Below, piece by piece: positions 22,911 through 32,531 of a DNA stretch of 64,000 bases. Both the position numbers and the translations under genes were made by a program. Under the pieces are notes generated by a model, which was not told the DNA's origin, did not search any database, and worked only from the letters and a program-made list of their open reading frames with translations. How positions within the stretch are numbered: the first letter of the stretch is position 1; each line of letters starts with the position of its first letter. Origin of the DNA: Norana najaformis. Taxonomy: Eukaryota; Annelida; Clitellata; Crassiclitellata; Hormogastridae. The DNA is taken from assembly GCA_964023275.1 (NCBI GenBank), contig OZ029918.1:19386361-19450360 (forward strand). Direction: 5' to 3'.

Positions 22911-23485
22911 AAGAGTACCTTGCGTACACGGCAAGGAACAGAGAGGTCCAGTCACTTGAATGGGCATAACTCCAATGACGTATACAACTGAATGAAGGGA
23001 GTGTCCTTCTGCTCCATAATTGATGAACTTCGATTTAACTTCGATAGGTATATAAGAAATAATGCAAAATTTGCCCGGAAAACAGAGACGAGGATCATGA
23101 GTAGATGGCTGAAACATTGGTAGACTCGAAAAACAGTAAACTTCCATAGAAATAGTGCAAAACCAGTTAGAAATACACAAGAGCAAACAGCCAGCAACCA
23201 CATGCCTAAGCGCATGCACAAGACTTGCAAATGTCGAGCCTCAAAGCTATGTATGCTGTCTGCGACTGGGACTGTATGACATGTGAAAGAGAGATTATGA
23301 ATGCACTGGCTGTCTGCTAGAAGTATAAATTGTCAAGAATTAAATCACAAATACTTTTGCCCATAACAAGATAGCAGTGTGGTCTTTCAAAGTAATGGAC
23401 AGAATTATCTGGTAGCAGGCTACAGAGCAAGTGCCTTTACTTCGGACAGCCTATTTCTGTGAGCTTTCTTGCCACACTGACTGAC
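22911..23485. other. Unassigned intron sequence
   Basis: Short frames on both strands (a 132-codon minus frame at 23219-22821 runs into the LINE-B tail) without recognisable domains. No repeat ends seen. Confidence 0.35.
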
Positions 23486-23489
23486 ATTA

Positions 23490-23990
23490 CTTGTACACTA
23501 CTGTATTTCAGCATGGCCCTCTTAACCTGCAGTTCTATCACATGTGGTGGCAGTGACTTTGGCTCCCAACGACCTCAGGTAAATGGGACTGCACTGTGTT
23601 ATGGCCACATTGCATTCATTTGCATTGGCTGCCTATTGAACAAAGTATCCTGTTTAAAATCTGTAATATAGTTCACAAAGTATTACATTTAAAGCAGCTA
23701 CCCTAAATCTGTTTCATGCATACCCCTCATGCTAACAAATATTGCACCTGATCAGTGAACACTGTGACTCTCCTTGTGCCTCACACCATGATGGTGTTAG
23801 GTTCTTGGTGGCCGCTTAAGAGCTTTGGGATTTGCTGCCCAGTTCTGTTCGTTCCATCAGTTCTTTCATTCTGACCTGTCAGAATTTGACCTGGCTTCTC
23901 CAAAGATTTTTGATAATGATTTCACTTGAAGCAACCATTATTTGATGCCTTGTGCATTATGATAACAGCGCCATAGAAGTCATTTGATTT
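23490..23990 (+). mobile_element. Old CR1/L2-like LINE 3' end
   Basis: Broken frames give HIAFICIGCLLNKVSCLKSV and LGFAAQFCSFHQFFHSDLS-like stretches, which align in pattern with the C-terminus of L2-type ORF2 (HWLPIxxRIxFKI ... LWxxLPxxxRxxxSxxxF). The end GCGCCATAGAAGTCATTTGA is followed by TTTGATT-type repeats at about 23975-24000. Confidence 0.5.
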
Positions 23991-24129
23991 GATTAAATTG
24001 GATTTTATGCCACTCATATGATTAGTTATTGGTTATTACATATGCATATTTTATGTTGCACTTGTGTATTTTCTATCATTTGTTCAGTGATCAACTCATC
24101 CTGTGAATGGTTTGTTATGTCTTTTGAAG

Positions 24130-24368
24130 GCCGCATAGGAACAAGCCTTTCAACTCCAAGAGAATTTGCCATTGATGAGAAATTGTCTAAGTATTCAGGA
24201 TTTGTTGTTCCAAGTTACACTTTTAACGATACAGACTCAGGAAACTTGAAACAACATTTGGGGGAAGAAGGTCTAATTGAAGAGTTGAACCCCAAAGTGC
24301 AGCCATATGATGACTCTATGTTCAAATACTGGTGCCACGACACTCCTGGGCTCATTAATCCAGAACAG
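24130..24368 (+). CDS. NOA1: NOA1 exon carrying the G3 (DTPG) motif
   Basis: The exon encodes (G)RIGTSLSTPREFAIDEKLS and ends in YWCHDTPGLINPEQ. DTPG is the G3 Walker-B-type motif of NOA1/YqeH GTPases. In vertebrate NOA1 the equivalent is WFYDTPG, so Cys-His replace Phe-Tyr here. The acceptor is TTGAAG before 24130 and the donor is GTTTCT at 24369. The length of 239 bp plus one base from the previous exon makes 80 codons, and the exon leaves in phase 0. The preceding intron is about 15.5 kb and filled with transposons. Identification is from remembered family sequence and is strong because four exons line up in order. Confidence 0.88.
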
Positions 24369-24639
24369 GTTTCTGCTTTTCTTCTGATTGTTACTACTGG
24401 GAAGATGTATGTGTATCACGCATAACATCACTGTCACAATTTACATATACTTTGTGTGTGCATATATAATATGTACATATATACACGTGCGCGCACATGT
24501 ATGACTCACCAATACCATACTTAACATTTCTGATGGCTTGGACAATTTTTTGAGGTCTCTCAGGGTCCCCAAATTTCTAAAAATTTCAGCTGGCAGTGAT
24601 CTGTGATGAAGGCCTCATGCTGTAATTCGCATTTATTAA
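24369..24639. other. Intron start with AT/GT microsatellite
   Basis: Contains alternating ATAT/CATG and GCGC runs at about 24455-24505. No gene. Confidence 0.5.
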
Positions 24640-24950
24640 AGAGTTAGATATTCCTTAAGCTTGCAATGGTTCATCTGAGACTGTATGCCATGGAATCTTC
24701 TGAAAATGGAAATCTCTGGTCTAGTTGATGGTCCTAAACAGATATCAAAGGCATCTGCCAGAAAAACCTCAAACATATGATGTCTGCAGGCTATCCACAA
24801 CAAATCTGTCCAACAGCTGACTCCAGCAGAGTGTGTGTTCCATTCATTCTGCCTGTGTTTGATGAGATGGTGTCTAAGCCCAAACCTAGTACATGGAATT
24901 CGATCTGCTTGGAGGTCCAAAATTGGAACTCCAAGCATGTTTTGGTTTTG
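24640..24950 (-). pseudogene. Fragment of an unplaced DDE-like transposase (SNTG/ACRHH family)
   Basis: Minus-strand frames show LDTISSNTGRMNGTHTLLES and then LLWIACRHHMFEVFLADAFD and GPSTRPEISIFRRF, with one frame change between them. I recognise this order (FDTTxSNTG, GACxLLE, ACRHHxxE, GPS-G-PEI) from a multicopy family of uncharacterised proteins in cnidarians and arthropods that look like transposases. I do not know a family name. The same family has a longer copy at 42880-45141. Joined at about 24950 to LINE sequence on the same strand. Confidence 0.6.
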
Positions 24951-26060
24951 GAACTGGTTGATACGGACAGACTGAGTGCGAGGGTGCAGGTAAGAAGCAA
25001 ACATATGGAGAGCAGGACTGGAAAGACCAAATCGATGTTCGAGGCGATGAAGGAGTATGTTGTGTTCAGCAGTATCAAAAGTAGCAGATGGGTCAAGGAA
25101 AATAAGAGCAGTTACTTTACCTTGGTCCATGGAGTTGATTATGTGATTGTGAACGGCAAGTAATGCAGTTTCAGTGGAATGGTATTTGTGGTAGACAGAT
25201 TGGAAGGGAAGGTACAGGTTGTGCAATGAAAGGTGATTACTTAGATGATTAGCAACTACTTTCTCCAGAATTTTTGAAATAAAATTGAGAGTAGAGATTG
25301 GGCAATAGTTTGATGATTCATCTGGAGAAAGAGATGGCTTTTTCAGAAGAGGGTAAACCACTGCATGAGCGAAACTGATGGGGAAGCAGCCTTCACCAAG
25401 AGATAAGTTGACATTGGGTGTAATGATTGGGCCCAAGACATTGAAGCCTTCCTTTAGAAGGGCAGTAGGAATAACATGCAAGGTACATTGTTTATCAGAA
25501 GATGAAAAAATGAGATTACGAATCTCAGTCAGAGTTGTTGGTTGGAATAGACTGAGACTCAGTGGAGGAGATTTAGAATACAATAGGCCATTGGATGTAG
25601 GATGTTATAAAACTTAAGTCTCAGGGTCGAGATCATTTCAGAAAAAATTGTAGGAACCTCTCAGCAAGGGAAGAATGTGATGTGGAGCTAAGTAGTATAA
25701 TGCATTTGTCATGATGTAAACTCTTGTTCATTGCATTCCATAATAACCTTGGAGAACAGGAGCTCTCAGAGACAAGTCGAGACAAGTAGGTGGATTTGGC
25801 TGCTAAGACAAATTTATGGACAATGTGACATTGGCGCCTAAATTTGACGAGATGAAAAGGTAAATGGGTGCATCACCAACACCTATCAAATTGTATGTAC
25901 TTGTCTGAAACAAACTTCCTGAGTTTGGGGCTAGAACAGAAAATGAATGCCAGTTCAGAACCTTCCTTTTCCTTGAATGAATGTGATTCAGGCAGTCAGC
26001 CATGTCAATAAAGTTGATAGGTAAAGCTTTCAGATTTGGCATCCAGTCAAGGTAAGAAGG
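24951..26060 (-). mobile_element. CR1/L2-like LINE, linker and RT start (minus strand)
   Basis: The minus frame (25583 downwards) contains LTEIRNLIFSSSDKQCTLHV, SNYCPISTLNFISKILEKVV, YHKYHSTETALLAVHNHIIN and FASYLHPRTQSVRINQFQN, the first RT blocks through the block before the palm. The linker lies at 25640-25800 (KSTYLSRLVSESSCSPRLLW). The palm is missing: the copy breaks off at the transposase fragment at 24950. Similar to the LINE at 5580-7205. Confidence 0.8.
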
Positions 26061-26086
26061 AGAGACGGAATCTATAAAGTTTTAAA

Positions 26087-26162
26087 CTTATTCGCTGCTC
26101 TAATTGAAGCCATTACAAGATTTGCTTATTCGCTGCTCTAATTGAAGCCATTACAAGATTTG
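26087..26162 (+). repeat. Perfect 38-bp tandem duplication
   Basis: The 38 bases at 26087-26124 are repeated exactly at 26125-26162 (unit begins CTTATTCGCTGCTCTAATTG). Probably a recent replication slip. Confidence 0.9.
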
Positions 26163-26198
26163 AAAACTTTGATTTCAGATTTATACTTTGGAATTTAA

Positions 26199-26985
26199 CC
26201 CCTTTACCGTGAACCCCGAGTTAACTCGTCCAGCAGGAACCCATTGTGCAGCGTGGACCCCGAGTTAACTCGTCCGCACGATATGCATCTATTCACTCAC
26301 CGTGTATGCCGAATAAACTGGTCCTAATGGCAATAGCAAAATATAATAGTGCTTTACGATTAAAATAACGGCTTTCCATATTATAAATTAGGTCATACGC
26401 TGGGCGGGCCAACTAAATAAAATGATATAATTCACACTAAAAACGGCTGGTCGCAAGAGTGGTTTATCTAACGAAGAAATACATCGTTTATTAGTTGAAA
26501 GTGACGATAGTTTGCCCCATGAGAGTGACTGTTGATAGCTAACTAAGTTCTAGTTCTAGTAACATTGTTGTGTGAGAAAATGATGACAGTGTTGATAGCT
26601 AGAAAACCGTTCAGTAGGCCTAGGACAGCAGTTCGCCGTCTGCGTGATCAAGAGATGAAATCGGGCCACGTCAACGCTTAGCATTTAGGCCTATAAGAAC
26701 ACCTAGAACGCGTGTTTCAGTTGCTGACATGACGGATCCAGTGGAAAATTGAACTGTACTGGTCCACAAAACCATTGATTGAGACTCCTTATCTTCGGAA
26801 GATAATACTTTCAAAAAATTATTATATGTTGACTTTTATGTTTCTCAGAGCAAAGAAAGACTTCTGGAATATTACAATTAGAAATACGAGTCTTCCTTAA
26901 TCACATGCATTATTTTTGAAGAATACCTAAAAATAAATGCACATGTGTGGAAAGAATTGAAAAAAATTATTCCACGGTAAAGGGG
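26199..26985. mobile_element. TTAA-flanked MITE with palindromic subterminal repeats
   Basis: Flanked by TTAA on both sides (26195-26198 and 26986-26989), with ends CCCCTTTACCGTG and CACGGTAAAGGGG. Subterminal ACCCCGAGTTAACTCGTCC occurs twice near the left end. The TTAA target and CCC-type ends point to the piggyBac superfamily (family knowledge). No transposase frame. A relative lies at 49763-50405. Confidence 0.85.
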
Positions 26986-27059
26986 TTAATGATGGCTCTG
27001 GCCAAACAGTTTTGAACTTTCTTATTTCGAGTTATACTACTCTCATGTAATCTAATCTT

Positions 27060-28050
27060 AGAACTTCTGTAACACCATCATAATAATGCACTAGGCATCA
27101 AACAACAGCATCCCAATGCAGAATCACAATCCAGCCAAAACCTAGGGTCAGTTCAATGAGACAGAAAGGCAGATAAGGAAGATAAGTACGCTGAAACTAA
27201 AATGTCGTAAGTTGAAAACATAAAGATACCAATGACAGAGCAGGGCGAACAGGTTGTGTACTTGCATTCCAGAACCTTGAACAAAGAACAGAAAGAGCCC
27301 TGCTGTGAAGTGCAGTATTCTCTAAAGGTATGGCAAGAGAAAGGCAATCAGAAAACCTAATGGAGCGATGATGGGTGTGAGAGGTAAGCATACTCTGAAG
27401 GTACTGGGGTTGAACATAATACACTGTCTTTACTTTTTATATTCTTTAAATCACCAGTTTTGAAATTAGTTCTGTGTTCCACATGGAACCAATGCAGTGA
27501 TTTAAGAACTGACCAATGTGATCATATTTAGAAGAATATGAAATAACTCTAGCCATTGAGTTCTGAACTCTGCAACTTTGACAAATTTGATTTTGTGACA
27601 CCAAACGGAAGGGAGCTACAATAATCAAGACAGCTGGAAACAAGTGCATTATCCAGCAATGCTGATATAGTTAGAGGAAAATATCATCTAATTCTATGCA
27701 TGTCTTGAATGTGAATATGAGATGATTTACCAGTCGTCAAGTTACACTTTGAGACATCTATGAGGAGGGAGTTGCAGTGACTTAAATCAGGGTATTGGCT
27801 CTGGTGGTCAGAAAAGGTGACATGTTGCGCTGTTCCTGCAGATGTCCTGAATGTAACAGATGGCAGACCTGCATACCAAGTTAGTATTTTCTGACATAAA
27901 CAGGGCAGAATATTATGGTGTTGAATTGATTTATCCAACACTGTTTTCACTGATTGCATGCAGTTAAGAAGGTTTTTAACCATTTGCTTAGCTCTTCTGT
28001 AGCTTTTCTGTTTTATCAGTGATGGTTCTGATTGCATGCATCCTTGTCTA
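27060..28050 (-). mobile_element. Old LINE 3' region (minus strand)
   Basis: Minus frames include CRVQNSMARVISYSSKYDHI and FNASTQPVRPALSLV-like stretches, plus SDHQSQYPDLSHCNSLLIDV. These correspond to the RVQNxxARxI ... blocks of the C-terminal CR1/L2 protein. The 3' terminus at 27060-27180 resembles 58975-59115 (GACAGAAAGGCAGATAAGGA). Heavily decayed. Confidence 0.6.
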
Positions 28051-28106
28051 AGTTAGCTGTTATGGTCATCTGGTAGATTTGCTTGTTAATGCTTTCTTTT
28101 TCTTAG

Positions 28107-28238
28107 GTGATCAACCTTCTGAACCCAGAAGAATTGTCAGTTGTTTTACCGACTAAACTCTTGAAACCAAGGACATTTGTTATGAAGCCAAGTCAGGCCA
28201 TGTTTGTTTCTGGTCTTGGAAGGATTGACTATAGACAG
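28107..28238 (+). CDS. NOA1: NOA1 exon after the GTPase core
   Basis: The exon encodes VINLLNPEELSVVLPTKLL, KPRTFVMKPSQAMFVSGLG and RIDYRQ, 44 codons with clean phase 0 at both ends. It matches the NOA1 segment that follows DTPG (LL-x-E-E-x-x-x-V-L-P-T ... P-R-T-F-x-x-K-P ... G-R-I-D). The acceptor TTCTTAG ends at 28106 and the donor is GTGATT at 28239. The intron from the previous exon is 3.7 kb. Together with neighbouring exons it gives a continuous NOA1 reading frame. Confidence 0.9.
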
Positions 28239-29680
28239 GTGATTCTTTCTCTTGCTAAGTTGCTCTCAGTAACAAGAGTCTTTGGAAAGGATTTCTGCTT
28301 ATACAGTTCCTGGCAGAACCTCTTAAAGGCAATAGTGCAACTGAAAGAAACATTCTCTTCTTTCTGTAGGAGATTTTCATGTGAAAAGAAAAGATTTTCT
28401 CTGTGCAGAGGATTTTCACATGATGTATTGAAGATTGAATACCCAGTGCTTTGAGTAGACTGATGATTGTCCTGTTACCAAATTGTCCCATCTGTTGTTG
28501 ACAGCTGGGACATCTTTAAAGCCCCAAGTAAAATGAGGCTTCCTATGTATGCATTATCTGAACACTTAATGTAGCATATTTTAAGTACATCTCATAGATG
28601 CTGACATTAGATGCATCCTTGTGATGTGAGTTTTGATATAATGCTGTTTCAGTGAAGCCTTAGAATAAAACTTAATTATAGAGCAGCCACTTGGATAATG
28701 ATCTCACTTCCACAGGTATTGCTAAAATAAACATCAACATAGTTTATTGAATGAGTCACTGGTTCAAAAATGTTTATTCAAATTGTTGAATTGAAATCTT
28801 TGTGCACCTGATTGATGGATGTTCACTTTGTAATGTGGAGGTTGCAAAAATGAGCTTTTTTAGGTATTTCGGCTAAAGCCTAAACGCAAAATGGCAGTCC
28901 AACAACTGGACAACCTTTCTGTTTGGGTTACATGGCTTGACAACAAATTGTTAATTTGATATGACACACCAGGATTTGAAGCCAGATGCAGAGATAAAAG
29001 GCAAACGAATAAGCAGTCTCCTTTTGAACTTTCTTTGTGACTCTGTTTTGATGGCTGTCCTATTTTGTGAATCATAAATAGCTTCCATAATACTGTTTAT
29101 CCAAGAATTGAGCTTATTTAAGAATTGAGCCTTCATATGTTCGTAGCCTTTGCTCACTGTCCTCCTTTAGCCTTCCAGCCACCATTGGGGACAGGAAACA
29201 TTGAATGACGTAAACTCCTGTTTTAAACAAAAACAATGGCAGCATGACAGAATTAATGTATGGCTTGTTATTTGTCTATTTCGTAATGTTTTATTAAGAA
29301 TAATTCATAGTAATTCTTCCATAAAGTTCATTTACATTCATAGGATGAAACAATTTAAATACCTTACTTAAAAGGCCAACAAATTAAGACATGTAGTAAA
29401 GTTTAATCTCCGTTCCCCAAGATGAGATTCTTCATTTCAGTTTTCTTCCAAGTCCTCCAACAGAAAAATGGATACGTTTCCACCCCTCACACAGCAGTGT
29501 GGTTTTCTCTGAGTCCTTCAACGTAGAGAGAGCAAAATGGCAATCCCTCAATACCGCGTTGGATTACCACTCGGTAGACAAGTAGTTATTCCGTTCTTTC
29601 AATGAATGTTCAATAGAAAGTTCCACAATTCAACGACCAAACTCAAAGATGAGTTGGTCCACATTTCAGGAGCAAAGACC
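28239..29680. other. Unassigned intron sequence
   Basis: Short frames only. A 68-codon minus frame (29157-28951) has no recognised domain. Two related ATTTTC-AC-TG(A/C) stretches lie at 28370-28425. No repeat ends recognised. Confidence 0.35.
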
Positions 29681-29689
29681 TGTTCGGAC

Positions 29690-30235
29690 ACAACGATCTA
29701 AGTTTCTTCAGTTCACTATGACTTGCAATGAACCTCCATCATCCGATTTCAGCATTAATCTCGACAGCATTAATCTTTGCTCAACCCGCTCTTCTTCTGC
29801 CCTAACACTTCTCCACCTTCCCGTTACCTCATCCTTAAAATTTGGTAATCGCTCCATAGCCATAGCTGCCCCACCACTCAGGAATAAACCCCCCCCGGAA
29901 CTGCGACAGTTTTCTGATCCATCATACAAACTCATCGATGCTCCACCACTTGCAATTTCTGCATCGGCCTTTTACTCAAAGCTGAAAACATTCCTCTTTC
30001 ACAGATCCTATCCTGACACCCCTTCTTCATCTTATCTCTCTCTCCTCTCCAACCCCAAACACCAAACCCATAGCTGCCATGCTGTCTCTCCGTCTGACTT
30101 TTGGATCTTGACCTGGAACCAAACCCTTTTGCCTATCGCTATTGTTTTGACTGAGTGCCTGTGAATAAGCTGGTCCCCACAACGTGGCTTTCGTTGGGCA
30201 CTGTAGAAATTTCGGAATTATGATTACTTCGATCA
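29690..30235 (+). mobile_element. CR1/L2-like LINE 3' end
   Basis: The + frame 29649-30164 includes HLPVTSSLKFGNRSIAIAAP, PLRNKPPPELRQFSDPSYKL and PLAISASAFYSKLKTFLFHR, the standard C-terminus of a CR1/L2-type ORF2. The usual W of LWN is R here. The non-coding 3' end (CTTTCGTTGGGCACTGTAGA, then GATTA repeats) recurs at 31645-31700. Confidence 0.8.
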
Positions 30236-30239
30236 GTAA

Positions 30240-31620
30240 GAATTTAATGCTGCTCCTTGCAGCTAAGACTTGCTTCAACTCACCTTATACGGCAGCTTAG
30301 TGCAGTCAAATCGACCGAATAGACATCAAACTTTGAGAATAACAAGGCGTCCGAAACAGCCAGTGCATCTGGTACCTTTCGTAAAGACTCTAGAATTTCA
30401 ACCGTTTCACACTTAAATCTTTTGCATAAAGATCATCTGCCGAATGATGTCAGAATTTTCAAATTCTTCACTGTCATGCTCGGCGTTGCAGTTTCAACGG
30501 TTTGAACAATTGTCTGGCGAACTATGGCTGCCTTTCAACTTCGCTTTGTCACAATAAAACTGGCCTCATTGAACAGCGGATTTCAGTGGGCTTAGTCAAT
30601 ACACAGGAAATCCCCAGTAAAACATCCATAAATTAGCTAAACTTCTCTATTTAACTATTTACTTATACTATTGCTGACCGGCCTAAGATTACACTAAATC
30701 TAATCATTCTTAACTAATTCGTAAAAAATTACGACAACTAGTCAGTTTGAGCTAAATGTAGTCAAGTAAATATGTACAAAATTACAATGCGCATTCGCAC
30801 TACAGTAAGTGATAAGACTTTAGACTGTATTTGTTCAGGTATTTTAAGTCCGTGTAGTGATTTTAGCATTCAACACTCATGTCTGAGTGGAGTCACTTGA
30901 AAATCAAGTCCTGATCATCTACAGTTACAGTAAAATTGAAATGTCAAATTTAACTTGTCACTGATAACAAGTTTTCAGTAAACAAGTTTGCTGTGCCTGT
31001 AAACAGCTCACTGCAAATGACTTTATTTCTGTATTAATTAAGCACCATCATCTAATGACAAAGCTTGACTCGATGGGGCTGAGCAGTTGTGGGTGAAGGA
31101 TTTACTTAGGATCTCCACACAGGTAACAAATGCATTTATTACTTACTTATTTAATAGCTATCTCGGGGAGGCTCAGGCCCACACACAGTAACATTCCATA
31201 GCAAGCACTCAAACTAAACATAGCATGTGTTGCTTATTTTTTGTCACCCACAACTGCATACAGATTGATAACAGCAAACCTAATGCTCTACTAAATTTAT
31301 CATATGACATTTGTTTCAGAAATACATTCCTTAATGCATTAACAGATAGAAATGTGAAAAACAGAAACACAGAGATGCAATAGATTACATCATGTATTAT
31401 CATTCACAAAATGTAGAGAGATCATAAAAATCCTTGGTTAAAGCCTCTGAATATGTTGCCAAGGTTATTTTCCTGTAGTGATAAATTAATCTGAATATGT
31501 TGCCAGTATTATATGCACTTTTTTACATGGTATTTATATTCTAACTAAGGTTAACAGTGCTATACGCTTACCCAACTTTATGAAGCAATTTACACAAGAA
31601 TAGAAGAAATTTAGAAAAAC
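30240..31620. other. Unassigned intron sequence
   Basis: AT-rich DNA with no recognised protein or repeat end. Confidence 0.35.
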
Positions 31621-31621
31621 T

Positions 31622-31700
31622 CACTATATTGTGAATAAGCTGGTTTCCGCAACTTAGCTTTCGTTGGGCACTGTAGAAATCTTGAGATTACGATTACGAT
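31622..31700 (+). mobile_element. Short LINE 3' tail
   Basis: Matches the 3' end at 30160-30225 (GAATAAGCTGGT, CTTTCGTTGGGCACTGTAGA) and ends in GATTACGATTACGA. It is an extremely 5'-truncated copy of about 75 bp. Confidence 0.7.
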
Positions 31701-32134
31701 GTTGTGTGAAACCACTGAAGATCCCAATAAAATTTCAGGTCGTTCCATGCTATGCTTTTCAACAATCATCATCATATTCATGCTGCAGCATGTGCATATT
31801 GTCTTGTGATGCCTAGTATCATAACGCTAGAACATCATCTTATCGTCAAAAATAATATAGTCTTTATACACTTAACCCAATACAGACGTGTAGGTAGTGA
31901 TTGGTAGTGTAGGTGTTACGACGAGATGGTAGTAATTGGTAGTGGGCATGTACTATTATCTAGACCACTCTCAGCCTATTGCAGACATTATATTTTTGAA
32001 ACCTTACATCAGTTAGGCCAAGATATTATAATTAAGCACAGAAATAAGAGGAAGGTAATTTTAGAATTCGGTCATAAACATGAAAATCGACCAATCAAAT
32101 CGGACATTTAAATCATGAATTTAAATAACCCAAA

Positions 32135-32356
32135 ATGGCGGCATGTTGTTGTTGTGGCCTTACTGACGACGAAATTCGGCAAATTCTTGATGAATTTGCA
32201 TCAGATGATGACAGTTTTGACTCATCTGACAATAAAAACCTGTCTCTTGCTACCAGTGAAGAAGATAAAGTGGTTTTGGCTAAAGAACATTCTGACATTG
32301 ACTCCGAATTAGACGGCTACATGCTAGCGGACCGTCAAACTGGGTCAGGCGGATGA
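32135..32356 (+). pseudogene. PiggyBac transposase N-terminal remnant
   Basis: A 73-codon frame beginning MAACCCCGLTDDEIRQILDE, followed by an acidic Asp/Ser stretch (EFASDDDSFDSSDN). An LTDEEI-type helix plus an acidic region is typical for the start of piggyBac transposases. The DDBD core is absent. The next recognisable coding part is the C-terminal Cys block past the hAT element. The equivalent region in the inverted copy is at about 39480-39620 on the minus strand, also decayed. Confidence 0.6.
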
Positions 32357-32531
32357 CTTGGGCGAGATAGACAGGACTGAACAAGTAGCAGATTTTCCCA
32401 TTTGACCCCTAACTGTTCCATTTACAAGCGTCTGTGGCGGACCAGCCCCTGATGCACCATTTTTGAAATTTTTCTAACTGCTTTTGGATAAGCTGTTTTG
32501 ATGTGCTAGTTGAACAGACCAGGCCTGCATG

